From DATLWR01 sp035576205 (GTDB lineage: Bacteria; Pseudomonadota; Zetaproteobacteria; Mariprofundales; Mariprofundaceae), in NCBI GenBank assembly GCA_035576205.1, contig DATLWR010000124.1, forward strand, positions 1 to 44,785: a stretch of DNA of 44,785 nt, in the 5' to 3' direction. Positions 7,459 through 14,680 of the stretch are shown one piece after another (positions within the stretch are counted from its first letter, which is position 1; each line of letters opens with the position of its first letter). Position numbers and translations under genes: made by a program. Below the pieces are notes generated by a model, which saw nothing but the letters and a program-made list of their open reading frames with translations, made no database searches and had not been told where the DNA came from.

Positions 7459-7770
7459 TCAATTGCCGTCCTTGCCGGGGCGGGCAGCCTTCTGCCGCCG
7501 TTGCAGACGCAACTCGCGCATCTCGTTCGTCTCCGTAAAACCGTTCTGCTTGAACTCCCGCCCGTAGCGATTCAGGGAACGCATATTCTGGAAATGGCAG
7601 GTACGGCAATCGGCATGGATCTGGCGCGAAAAGGCTGGCACGGCCGGCGCCTCACGGGGAATGGTCAGTGCCAGCATGAGGCCTGCGATCCCCAGCAGTA
7701 AGCCGAGCGGTATATGCGCTCGATCTTTACCGACGGGTCGAGCTGACATCGGCAACACAGGTACTATCAT
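7459..7770 (-). CDS. Stand-alone monoheme domain resembling the N-terminus of porin-cytochrome fusions
   Basis: A 103-residue protein with an N-terminal hydrophobic segment (about residues 20-36, signal peptide or anchor) and one CRTCH heme-binding motif (C55, C58, H59). The context PAFSRQ, then CxxCH, then YGREFKQNGFT matches the heme-domain signature seen at the N-terminus of Cyc2-like outer-membrane porin-cytochromes, which continue into a beta-barrel of several hundred residues. Here the frame stops soon after a basic, Arg/Lys-rich tail, and the next gene converges, so no barrel follows. The ATG overlaps the pfkB-family stop codon (ATGA), so translation is coupled to it. It may be a small membrane-attached electron carrier or a decayed remnant; no distal Met ligand is obvious. 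Confidence 0.75.
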   Translation of the reverse strand: MIVPVLPMSARPVGKDRAHIPLGLLLGIAGLMLALTIPREAPAVPAFSRQIHADCRTCHFQNMRSLNRYGREFKQNGFTETNEMRELRLQRRQKAARPGKDGN

Positions 7771-8645
7771 CCCAGCAGGTGATCGACCGCATCCCGATGC
7801 GGCAGCGAAGCACGCGCTCCGAGCCGGGTACAGGTCAATGCCCCGACTGCCGAGGCGAAGCGCAGCAGTGCATTCCACTCAAGATTCTGAGCCATGCCGT
7901 AGGCCAGCGCACCATGGAAGGCATCGCCGGCACCGGTCGAATCGACGACCTCGACACTGAAGGCAGGCAGGTGCCCGCGCTGCCCGTCACGGCTCCAGAG
8001 GAGGCCGTTCTCGCCGCAAGTGATCATGGCCATCGGCGCCATCCCGGCAAGTTCGGACAGTGCCTGCGCCATATCCTCGGTATTGCACCAGTCGTGGGCG
8101 AAGCGCTCGCTGGCCGCCAGACAGTCCACCTGCGTGGCAAGTTCGCGCGTGCCGCGATGCACGGAGCCGGCATCCAGCACCGTCGGTATGCCTTTCTCCT
8201 TCGCCCACAACATGATCTCGGCAGAGATCAACGGTTCGTGGCCGTCGAACAGCACCACCTTCGGCTCCAGATGCCGCCAATCCACGCTGCCGGACTCCAG
8301 CCACGGTGCCTGCCCCCGGCAACTGACCACCGACCGGCTGCCGTCGGGCTTGGCGAGCACCTGCGATACGGCCGAATCGTACGCACCACGCACCACCAGC
8401 GAGGCATCCACACCCTCAGCCAGCAACTCCGCCACGTGCAGGTCACCGAAGACATCGTTGCCGAGATAGCCGAGAAAAGCCGCCCGGCCGCCGAGCCGGG
8501 CAACACAGACCGACGCATTGGCGGCCGGCCCGCCACCGGCAAGCTGCATCGCCTCGGCACGCATCTTCTCGTTGTTCGCCGGCTGATGCGTGACCGACAT
8601 CGTCACATCAAAGGAGGTATGGCCCACACAGAGTACATCAAGCAT
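7767..8645 (-). CDS. PfkB-family sugar or nucleoside kinase
   Basis: A 292-residue ribokinase-fold kinase that should phosphorylate a sugar or nucleoside hydroxyl with ATP. The first signature, GGGPAANASVCVARLG, lies around residues 37-52, and the second, DSTGAGDAFHGAL, near residue 246, contains the catalytic Asp and the anion hole. The substrate cannot be deduced; ribokinase, fructokinase and adenosine-kinase-like activities all share these motifs. The ATG at 8645 gives a compact start (MLDVLCVGHTSFDVT). The stop overlaps the start of the heme-domain protein. A terminator for the upstream RNA-binding gene ends just before this one, so it probably has its own promoter in the short gap. Confidence 0.9.
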   Translation of the reverse strand: MLDVLCVGHTSFDVTMSVTHQPANNEKMRAEAMQLAGGGPAANASVCVARLGGRAAFLGYLGNDVFGDLHVAELLAEGVDASLVVRGAYDSAVSQVLAKPDGSRSVVSCRGQAPWLESGSVDWRHLEPKVVLFDGHEPLISAEIMLWAKEKGIPTVLDAGSVHRGTRELATQVDCLAASERFAHDWCNTEDMAQALSELAGMAPMAMITCGENGLLWSRDGQRGHLPAFSVEVVDSTGAGDAFHGALAYGMAQNLEWNALLRFASAVGALTCTRLGARASLPHRDAVDHLLG

Positions 8646-8673
8646 GGCGACAGGCTAACAGCCCGAAAAATAA

Positions 8674-8697
8674 AAAGCCCGCCGGATGGCGGGCTTT
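8674..8697 (-). terminator. Rho-independent terminator of the RRM gene
   Basis: A 10-bp stem (8674-8683 with 8688-8697) with a four-base loop; read on the minus strand it is followed by a T-rich run interrupted by one A. It lies just past the stop of the RNA-binding protein gene at 8721. Confidence 0.9.
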
Positions 8698-8720
8698 CGG
8701 AAACGGTTCAGAACCTTTCC

Positions 8721-9002
8721 TTAGAAGCGGCGATTGCCACCACCACGATGTTCACGCGGTTCACGCGGACGTGCCTCGTTCACCGTCAGGTTACGACCCT
8801 GGTGGTCCTGACCGTCCAGTGCTTCGATAGCTGCCTTACCGGCGGCATCGTCAGCCATCTCAACAAAGCCGAAGCCACGGCTACGACCGGTTTCACGATC
8901 CGTGACCAGCTTGGCCGAAACGACATCGCCGAATTCGGAAAAAATGGTACGGAGGTCTTCTTCCGTGGCACGGAAGGAAAGGTTACCGACATAAATATTC
9001 AT
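8721..9002 (-). CDS. RRM-domain RNA-binding protein
   Basis: A 93-residue single RRM protein. RNP2 is IYVGNLSF (residues 3-10) and RNP1 is RGFGFVEM (about 42-49), followed by a short Arg/Gly-rich tail. Bacterial proteins of this type bind single-stranded RNA and are often induced by cold, acting on mRNA stability or localisation. It sits alone between two terminators. The 5' leader contains a 10-bp stem-loop at 9037-9063 just upstream of the AGAGGA ribosome site, which could control its expression. Codon usage resembles that of an abundant protein. Confidence 0.95.
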   Translation of the reverse strand: MNIYVGNLSFRATEEDLRTIFSEFGDVVSAKLVTDRETGRSRGFGFVEMADDAAGKAAIEALDGQDHQGRNLTVNEARPREPREHRGGGNRRF

Positions 9003-9036
9003 AGATCTTTTATTCCTCTAGTCTAATCAACAATAC

Positions 9037-9063
9037 TTAAGTCCTTACAAAGCAAGGACTTAA
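9037..9063 (-). promoter_or_regulatory. Stem-loop in the 5' leader of the RRM gene
   Basis: A perfect 10-bp inverted repeat, TTAAGTCCTT at 9037-9046 and AAGGACTTAA at 9054-9063, with a seven-base loop. It lies about 35 bases upstream of the ATG. AT-rich ends and no following T-run argue against a terminator; an mRNA leader structure or protein binding site is more likely. Confidence 0.5.
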
Positions 9064-9166
9064 CTTTACCAAAGGTGGCGTAATCTCCGGCGTTGTTGCG
9101 GCAAGAGGGTCAGTCACGAATGACAAAGCATCGCTACTATAGTCGACATTCGGTGTTCGGCAAGAG

Positions 9167-9195
9167 GAAAACCCGTCCTGCGTGGCAGGACGGGT
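9167..9195 (-). terminator. Terminator after tRNA-Leu
   Basis: An 11-bp GC-rich stem (9171-9181 with 9185-9195) and three-base loop, followed on the minus strand by TTTT. It begins six bases past the CCA end of tRNA-Leu and should end the tpiA-secG-tRNA transcript. Confidence 0.9.
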
Positions 9196-9200
9196 CGATA

Positions 9201-9287
9201 TGGTACCGGGGACTGGACTCGAACCAGCAAGGGCGTTAGCCCACTACCACCTCAAGGTAGCGTGTCTACCAATTTCACCACCCCGGC
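9201..9287 (-). tRNA. tRNA-Leu (anticodon GAG)
   Basis: An 87-nucleotide cloverleaf on the minus strand with acceptor stem GCCGGGG/CCCCGGU, encoded CCA, D-loop AATTGGTAGAC, anticodon stem CTACC/GGTAG around TTGAGGT (anticodon GAG), a long class II variable arm GTGGGCTAACGCCCTT and T-arm GCTGGTTCGAGTCCAGT. The long variable arm is typical of leucine tRNAs. It follows secG as the equivalent tRNA does in many gammaproteobacteria, and a terminator follows it. Confidence 0.97.
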
Positions 9288-9492
9288 AAGGGAGGTTGTT
9301 ACATCCGGCTTCGGGCATCCTGCCTTTTGCCTTTTGTCGTTCCGCAAGAACGCGGTCTTGCTTCTCTTACGAGCTCGTATCACTCGCTCGCCCCACATCC
9401 TGTGGGGAACGGGGGCTTTAGCCACCCGGCCGCACATATGGTTGTGCGGCTTGATCAATGCCCCGGGCAGAAGCCCAAGGCCGTATCAAAAA
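9288..9492. other. Structured spacer between secG and tRNA-Leu
   Basis: About 205 bases with no credible gene but several short dyads: 9391-9397 with 9401-9407 (7 bp, three-base loop), 9430-9437 with 9444-9451 (8 bp), a ten-base palindrome ACGAGCTCGT near 9369-9378, and GTTC/GAAC around a CGCAA loop near 9340. It may contain a secG terminator, a tRNA processing leader or promoter, or a degenerate repeat. I cannot assign it further. Confidence 0.4.
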
Positions 9493-9861
9493 TTACTCGG
9501 CTGGCGGCAGCTGCCCGGCCGGCGCGTTCTCTTTCAGCTTCGACGGGTTGAAGCCTTCCGGCTGCGTCTGGTCCGCAGGCTGCTCTTTCTTCGATTGGTC
9601 GACAAGCGACCGCTCGACGGCCGAACCCGCATGCTGCTGCGAGAAGAAGGCCAGCGTCAGGCTGGTCAGCATGAAAGCCGCAGCGAGCCCGCCTGTCAAC
9701 TTGCCCAGGAACGAGCCGGAACCGCGGCTGCCGAACAGCGTCTGAGCACCGCCGCCGCCGAAGGAAACGCCCATCTCGGCACCCTGACCACGCTGGATCA
9801 GCACCACGCCGATCAGCAGCACCGCCACAATCACATGCACGACAATCAATATCGGTGTCAT
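9493..9861 (-). CDS. secG: Preprotein translocase subunit SecG
   Basis: SecG is the small membrane partner of SecYE and stimulates SecA-driven protein export. The 122-residue protein has two transmembrane helices (about residues 3-22 and 53-72) joined by the conserved Gly-rich loop GVSFGGGGAQTLFGSRGSGSF. The C-terminal tail is longer than in the shortest homologues and is hydrophilic with Pro and Gln. It starts six bases after the tpiA stop, matching the common tpiA-secG-tRNA-Leu order, and is almost certainly co-transcribed with tpiA. Confidence 0.96.
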   Translation of the reverse strand: MTPILIVVHVIVAVLLIGVVLIQRGQGAEMGVSFGGGGAQTLFGSRGSGSFLGKLTGGLAAAFMLTSLTLAFFSQQHAGSAVERSLVDQSKKEQPADQTQPEGFNPSKLKENAPAGQLPPAE

Positions 9862-9867
9862 TCCGAA

Positions 9868-10623
9868 TTACTCCTCGCCGGCCACGCGGGCAGCGGCTTT
9901 GACAATCTCCATGAACGAATCGGCCTTCAAGCTGGCACCGCCGACCAGTGCACCCTCGACACCCTCGCAAGCCAAAAGGCTCTCGGCATTGGCCGGATTC
10001 ACGCTACCGCCGTAGAGCACCCGGCAATCCTTGCCCAGCCGGCGCAACTCCTCGTGGATGAAGGCATGTGTCTCGATCACCTGCTCGGGGGTTGCCGTCA
10101 TACCGGTACCGATGGCCCACACCGGCTCGTAGGCGACGGTCAGCGGCAGCTCGGCATCCACGCCTGCGAGGATGGCCAGCTGCGTCTTCAGCACCGCGTT
10201 GGTCTTACCCGCCTGGCGCTCTTCCAGGTGCTCGCCGATGCAGAGGATCGGCTCCAGCCCGGCCGCCCAGGCGGCATCAAGCTTCTTGCGGATCAGATCA
10301 TCGGTTTCGCCGATGATATCGCGCCGCTCCGAGTGGCCCAGGATCACATAATGGCAACGCGCATCGCGCAGCATCATCGGACTGATCGAGCCGGTAAAAG
10401 CACCCTTCGGCTCGTAGTAAACATTCTGCGCACCGAGCCTCACGCCCTTCTTGTCCAGCGCCTCCGACAACGGGTAGAGCAGCGTGAACGGCGGCATCAG
10501 CGCCACCTCCACATGCTCCGGTGCCGGGTTCTCACCCATCTCGTCCACAAACTGCAGGGCTTCGGCCAGCATGCCGTTCATTTTCCAGTTGCCGGCAATC
10601 AGACACCGGGAAATGCTGCTCAT
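9868..10623 (-). CDS. tpiA: Triosephosphate isomerase
   Basis: Interconverts dihydroxyacetone phosphate and glyceraldehyde 3-phosphate in glycolysis and gluconeogenesis. The 251-residue cytoplasmic protein has the complete active site: Asn12 and Lys14 in GNWKMNG, electrophile His97 in ILGHSERR, catalytic Glu166 in AYEPVWAIGTG, and the phosphate-binding YGGSVNPAN and VGGASL loops. The ATG at 10623 is preceded by AAAGGAGGT. An upstream extension of the frame is rejected for lack of homology to the family. It heads the tpiA-secG operon and is divergent from rsmA, with 128 bases between the starts. Confidence 0.98.
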   Translation of the reverse strand: MSSISRCLIAGNWKMNGMLAEALQFVDEMGENPAPEHVEVALMPPFTLLYPLSEALDKKGVRLGAQNVYYEPKGAFTGSISPMMLRDARCHYVILGHSERRDIIGETDDLIRKKLDAAWAAGLEPILCIGEHLEERQAGKTNAVLKTQLAILAGVDAELPLTVAYEPVWAIGTGMTATPEQVIETHAFIHEELRRLGKDCRVLYGGSVNPANAESLLACEGVEGALVGGASLKADSFMEIVKAAARVAGEE

Positions 10624-10751
10624 GTGACCTCCTTTGCAGTGATAGTTTTCAGCAATCGAAACGGGGCGCGAAGTGTAGAAAAAAACCCCCGCAAGGCAAG
10701 GAAAAAAGCGCAGCACTCGCCTTTCGCCGTCAGCCCGCTAGCCTGCGCCCG

Positions 10752-11558
10752 ATGCATGAGTCCAACCCCGCCGCCAAAAAATCGCTCGGCCAGCATTTTC
10801 TGAAAGACCGCCATGCGATCACTGCGATTGTCGGCGCGGTAGCCGAAGGCGCCAACGCTGTCGAGATCGGTCCAGGCCCCGGCGCCATCACTGAGCCGCT
10901 GCTGGCGCACGTGGCGAGCCTCACCGTCATCGAAAAGGACGACCGTTTTGCCGAACATTGGCAGGCCTGCGCCAGGGAGCGCGGCAATCTCGCCGTAGCC
11001 CATGGCGACGTACTCGACCTGCTCGAAAAGACGGTCGAGCAGGCGCACGCCGACTGGATCGTCGGCAATCTTCCCTACAACATCAGCGGTCCGCTGACCG
11101 CCCGGCTGGCGGCATTGGACCTCGCCGGCGGCATGGTGCTGATGTACCAGAAAGAGGTGGCCGACCGCATCGTCTCCGGGCCGGGCAGCCGCGTTTACGG
11201 ATCACTGTCGGTCATGGTACGCCACCATTACGAGCCCAAACGGCTGCTGGTGCTGCCACCCGGCGCCTTCTCGCCGCCGCCGAGGATTTACTCCGCCGTC
11301 ATCACGCTGACGCCCCACAAGCGCCGGCCGCCATGCGACATCCGGGCGCTGGAGGCGACCCTGCGCGAAGGTTTCCGCCACCGCCGCAAGACCATCGCCA
11401 ACAATTTCAAGGGCAAGCTCAAGCCCGCCGACTGGTTCGACCTGGTCATCGACCCGGAGACCCGCCCGGAGATGCTTCCGTACGCCAAGTGGGCGGCGAT
11501 CGCCCGCCGGCTCTATCCCGATGGCCTCGGCATCCGATCGACATTGAGCGACTGGTAG
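10752..11558 (+). CDS. rsmA: 16S rRNA dimethyladenosine transferase RsmA (KsgA)
   Basis: Dimethylates two adjacent adenosines in the 3'-terminal helix of 16S rRNA during 30S maturation. The 268-residue protein shows KKSLGQHFLKD (residues 9-19), SAM-binding EIGPGPGAIT (38-47), and the target-base motif IV NLPYN (106-110), followed by FSPPP. The C-terminal helical domain ends with a short GIRSTLSDW tail. The start ATG is in a weak ribosome context, but it gives the normal N-terminal length. Its promoter must lie in the 128-base gap shared with tpiA. Confidence 0.97.
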   Translation: MHESNPAAKKSLGQHFLKDRHAITAIVGAVAEGANAVEIGPGPGAITEPLLAHVASLTVIEKDDRFAEHWQACARERGNLAVAHGDVLDLLEKTVEQAHADWIVGNLPYNISGPLTARLAALDLAGGMVLMYQKEVADRIVSGPGSRVYGSLSVMVRHHYEPKRLLVLPPGAFSPPPRIYSAVITLTPHKRRPPCDIRALEATLREGFRHRRKTIANNFKGKLKPADWFDLVIDPETRPEMLPYAKWAAIARRLYPDGLGIRSTLSDW

Positions 11559-11625
11559 CATTCCAGCAACAGACCCGCCCAGCATCTTCTCGAGGCAACC
11601 CGAGACTCCTGCCGCCTACAAAAAA

Positions 11626-11648
11626 GATGGGAGGCAATGCCTCCCATC
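11626..11648 (-). terminator. Terminator of the outer-membrane protein gene
   Basis: A perfect 10-bp stem (11626-11635 with 11639-11648) and three-base loop; on the minus strand it is followed by six T. It lies 25 bases past the stop of the gene at 11673 and may also stop read-through from rsmA in the other direction. Confidence 0.9.
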
Positions 11649-11672
11649 CCCGAGGAAGTTCCAAATTGATCT

Positions 11673-12272
11673 TCAGAACTGCTGCGACCAGGTCAGCACA
11701 CCGCTCCAGATCTTGGCCTTGGTGTTCGGCGCAATGGCAACGTTGGTCCAGTACTGCATCCACTCGGCACCCACCGAGGAGTTGTCGCCGAATGCATAAT
11801 CCAGACCAGCGCCGTAGCTGGCGCCGATCTTCACTGCCTTGGTCGAGGCGGAACCAGCCGATGTCGTGATGGTCGTCTTGAGTTTGGCCGTGGTGCCGCC
11901 GCCCAGCGCGTAGAGCTTGAGGTTGGACATCACCGGAAACTGCAGCTTCAACAGGTAGGAAACAAAATATTGCCCTTCCAGTTCAACGCTGGATGCCAGC
12001 GGGTCGACCGTACCGGCCGGGTAGCTCTTCTTGCCCTTCATGGCTGTACCGACGCGGAGTTCGGCGCCGATGTAGTCGTTGAAATCCACGCCGCCTCTGA
12101 CGAAGCCGCCGAAGACGTCATTTTTCTGGCTGAATGTCGGAGCCGTCTCTTCGAGGCCGACAACGCCCAGCCCGATACCGAAGTACGGCGTGTAATCCTC
12201 GGCCTGCGCCTGGGCAAGCGGGGCGGCCAGCATGCCGAGCAACGCCAGCGCGAATCTGTTCTTCTTGATCAT
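11673..12272 (-). CDS. Small outer-membrane beta-barrel protein
   Basis: The 199-residue product begins MIKKNRFALALLGMLAAP, a signal peptide with likely cleavage after AQAQA. The mature part has alternating beta strands with Gly/aromatic patterns and ends in LTWSQQF, the C-terminal Phe that the BAM complex recognises. It resembles OmpA-like eight-stranded porin-family barrels (about 178 mature residues). The ATG at 12272 follows AAGGGAGGT. The 238-base region upstream holds its promoter and a dyad at 12321-12350; no gene is seen there. Substrate or function is unknown. Confidence 0.82.
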   Translation of the reverse strand: MIKKNRFALALLGMLAAPLAQAQAEDYTPYFGIGLGVVGLEETAPTFSQKNDVFGGFVRGGVDFNDYIGAELRVGTAMKGKKSYPAGTVDPLASSVELEGQYFVSYLLKLQFPVMSNLKLYALGGGTTAKLKTTITTSAGSASTKAVKIGASYGAGLDYAFGDNSSVGAEWMQYWTNVAIAPNTKAKIWSGVLTWSQQF

Positions 12273-12510
12273 CGAATACCTCCCTTTGCTTTTGATCCTC
12301 AAACTAATTTGCAGACTGCCTAACCTTATTGGATTGAAAGCCAATGGTTAACAACCATCAACAAGGAACTGTCAGGCTGTAACTTTTCAACACAAACGTG
12401 CGACAAGCCTCAAGCTAAACACCGGTTTCCGTTTTGCACAGGGGTTCCCGGCAAAAAACGGTCGGCAACCTTTCGAATACCCCGGCATCACAGGCCGAAG
12501 TCATCCCGGC

Positions 12511-12780
12511 TTACTCGGACCCCGCAGGACGCAGCCAGCCGTTCAGCTCCCCCTTCTTCTCCAGCGCATAGAGATCGTCGCAACCCCCGACATGACGGCC
12601 GTTGATGAAGATCTGCGGGATGGTGCGCGCGCCGGGGGCCCGCAAAGCCATCTCCTCACGCAGCTCCGGATGTGCCTGCACGTCATATTCAGTGAAGGCG
12701 AAACCCTTCTGCTTCAGCAATCCTTTGGCGCGTACGCAGTAGGGGCAGTGGTCCCCGGAATAGATTTCGATCTTCGGCAT
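12511..12780 (-). CDS. grxC: Glutaredoxin 3 (GrxC)
   Basis: A dithiol glutaredoxin that reduces disulfides and glutathionylated proteins with glutathione. The 89-residue protein has the CPYC active site at residues 12-15, the cis-proline loop TIPQIFI, and the glutathione-binding GGCDDL. The start lies three bases from the comF stop, with GGAGGA inside the end of comF, so the two are translated from one message. It is followed by the promoter region of the outer-membrane protein. Confidence 0.95.
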   Translation of the reverse strand: MPKIEIYSGDHCPYCVRAKGLLKQKGFAFTEYDVQAHPELREEMALRAPGARTIPQIFINGRHVGGCDDLYALEKKGELNGWLRPAGSE

Positions 12781-12783
12781 GAT

Positions 12784-13530
12784 TCATCCTCCATGCGGTG
12801 TTCTGGCCAGCGACAGGGCATGCACCGGCACCTTCATTGATTTCAAAGCCTTGGCCGCACAGGCAAGTGTCGTGCCGGTAGTCAGGATATCGTCCACCAC
12901 CCAGACCCGGCCGTTGATCTCACCGAACGCAGCCAGGTAGTCGGTATCGACAACGAAAGCCTTACGCAGGTTCCGCCGCCGTGCCGCGCCCGACAGCTCC
13001 GATTGCCTGGGCTGTTCGCCGACTCTTCGCAACGGCCGCCAATCCCAACTGCAACCGGCGTGCGCTGCAACCATACGGCACAGATCGGCGGTGTGATGCT
13101 GCCCTGATTTTCGCATGCGGTTCAGCGGCATCGGCACCGGCAACAGCAGATCCTGCGGCGCAATCAGTTCGGCCAGCCGGCCGGCAGCCGTATCGACCAG
13201 CCAGCGTACCCCCTCAGGCCTGCCCTGAAGCTTCCAGCCGAGGATCGCCTCGCGCACCGGGCCATGATAGGCGAACAGACTGACCGTCGCCTGCTGGAAC
13301 GGCGGCTTTTTCAGGCAGCGGCCGCAGGGGCCGGGGGCAAGTGCCGCGGGCAACCGATCACCGCATCGTCCGCACACCTCGCGCGGCCATACCGCGATAT
13401 GGCCGAAACAGACCGCACAACAATCCTCGCCATGCTGCACACCGCCGCCGCAAAACAGGCAGGCCGGCGGAAACAGCAGCCCGCGCAGCCGGTCAACCCC
13501 GAGGCGAATTCCGGTTGACAGCCCAACCAT
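12784..13530 (-). CDS. comF: ComF family amidophosphoribosyltransferase-like protein
   Basis: ComF proteins take part in DNA uptake or processing in competent bacteria; their exact biochemistry is unsettled. The 248-residue product has an N-terminal zinc-ribbon region with four CxxC-type pairs (CLFCGG, CCAVC, CGRCGD, CGRC) and a C-terminal phosphoribosyltransferase fold with the PRPP loop VWVVDDILTTGTT. Start codons at 13551, 13542 and 13530 are possible; I use the last because it avoids overlap with bioF, but none has a clear ribosome site. It is divergent from bioF with almost no gap and forms an operon with grxC. Confidence 0.88.
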   Translation of the reverse strand: MVGLSTGIRLGVDRLRGLLFPPACLFCGGGVQHGEDCCAVCFGHIAVWPREVCGRCGDRLPAALAPGPCGRCLKKPPFQQATVSLFAYHGPVREAILGWKLQGRPEGVRWLVDTAAGRLAELIAPQDLLLPVPMPLNRMRKSGQHHTADLCRMVAAHAGCSWDWRPLRRVGEQPRQSELSGAARRRNLRKAFVVDTDYLAAFGEINGRVWVVDDILTTGTTLACAAKALKSMKVPVHALSLARTPHGG

Positions 13531-13540
13531 GCCGACGAGC

Positions 13541-14680
13541 ATGCCCGACATGCCCGATTCCCGCAATTGGTTCAAACCCGTGCCTGCCCAACGCCGCCGC
13601 CGCTTCAACGCCGGCGAGCGGCAGGGCATTGCCATCGCACTGGCCGGCCACACGCTGATCAACTTCGCCTCCAACGATTATCTGGGACTGGCCAATCATC
13701 CCGAGGTCTGCGCCGCCGCTATCTGGAGCATCGAGTCGAAGGGGCTCGGCAGCGGCGCATCGCGCCTCGTCTCCGGCGACGATCCGTCCATCCACCAGCT
13801 GGAAGAGGAACTGGCGGCATGGAAAGACTATGAGGCCTGCCTGATCGTCGGCTCCGGCATGCTGGCAAACATGGGTTTGCTGCAGGCACTGGCTGACCGC
13901 CATACGCAGCTCTTCGCCGACAAGCTCAACCACGCCTCGCTGGTCGACGGCGCCAGGCTTTCCGGCGCCACCGTTTACCGCTACAGCCATCTGGATTACG
14001 TCCAGCTGCAGGGCCTACTGCAGAAACAGCCCGGCGAACGCAACCTCATCGTCAGCGACGGCGTGTTCAGCATGGATGGCGACTGCGCCGATGTGGCCGC
14101 CATGCTGTCGCTCGCCGCGCATCACGACGCGCTGCTGGTGATCGACGATGCGCACGGCATCGGCACGCTGGGCGACGGCCGCGGTCTGACCGCCAAGGCC
14201 AAAATCGCCGGGCACCCGCGCCTCATCGAGGTGGGCACCTTCGGCAAGGCGTTCGGCGGCTACGGCGCCTTCATCCTCGGCAGCCACGAGCTGATCGACG
14301 GCCTGCGCCAGCGACTGCGCACCATGTTCTACTCCACCGCCCTGCCGGCATCGATCTTCGATGCGATGCTGGTGTCGCTCAACTTGATCAAACAGGGGGA
14401 GCTGACCCGCAAACTGCAAGCCAACATCCTCACCTTCCGCGAACTGACCCAGGGCCTGCCACTGCTCGAGTCGCACACCGCCATCCAGCCGCTGATGCTG
14501 GGCAGCGACGACCGTGCGCTGGATGCCGCCGAGGCCCTGCTCGACGCCGGCTTCTTCGTGCCGGCCATCCGGCCGCCGACGGTCCCCGAGGGCATGGCAC
14601 GGCTGCGCATCACCCTCTCCGCCGCCCACACCAGCGACCAGATCGAACGCCTCGCCACCGCCCTTCGGGAACTCGTATGA
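13541..14680 (+). CDS. bioF: 8-amino-7-oxononanoate synthase BioF
   Basis: Condenses pimeloyl-ACP or pimeloyl-CoA with alanine to form 8-amino-7-oxononanoate, the first step of the biotin ring pathway; PLP enzyme. The 379-residue protein shows FASNDYLGLANHPEV near the N-terminus, GSGASRLVSG, DGVFSMDGD, DDAHGIGTLG and the PLP lysine in GTFGKAFGGYG. Alternative ATGs at 13529 and 13550 are in frame; the leader is shorter than in E. coli. The stop overlaps the start of bioH (ATGA). It heads bioF-bioH-bioC-bioD; its promoter must lie inside comF. Confidence 0.95.
   Translation: MPDMPDSRNWFKPVPAQRRRRFNAGERQGIAIALAGHTLINFASNDYLGLANHPEVCAAAIWSIESKGLGSGASRLVSGDDPSIHQLEEELAAWKDYEACLIVGSGMLANMGLLQALADRHTQLFADKLNHASLVDGARLSGATVYRYSHLDYVQLQGLLQKQPGERNLIVSDGVFSMDGDCADVAAMLSLAAHHDALLVIDDAHGIGTLGDGRGLTAKAKIAGHPRLIEVGTFGKAFGGYGAFILGSHELIDGLRQRLRTMFYSTALPASIFDAMLVSLNLIKQGELTRKLQANILTFRELTQGLPLLESHTAIQPLMLGSDDRALDAAEALLDAGFFVPAIRPPTVPEGMARLRITLSAAHTSDQIERLATALRELV

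Noticed and set aside
9201..9287. Integration at the 3' end of tRNA-Leu
   Set aside because: The tRNA is followed at once by its terminator and an ordinary gene, with no repeat of the tRNA end in the window.
12321..12354. TTGTTAACC half-site upstream of the outer-membrane protein gene, resembling a BirA box
   Set aside because: The second half-site is 20 bases away, too far for a BirA operator (14-16), and the gene has no link to biotin.
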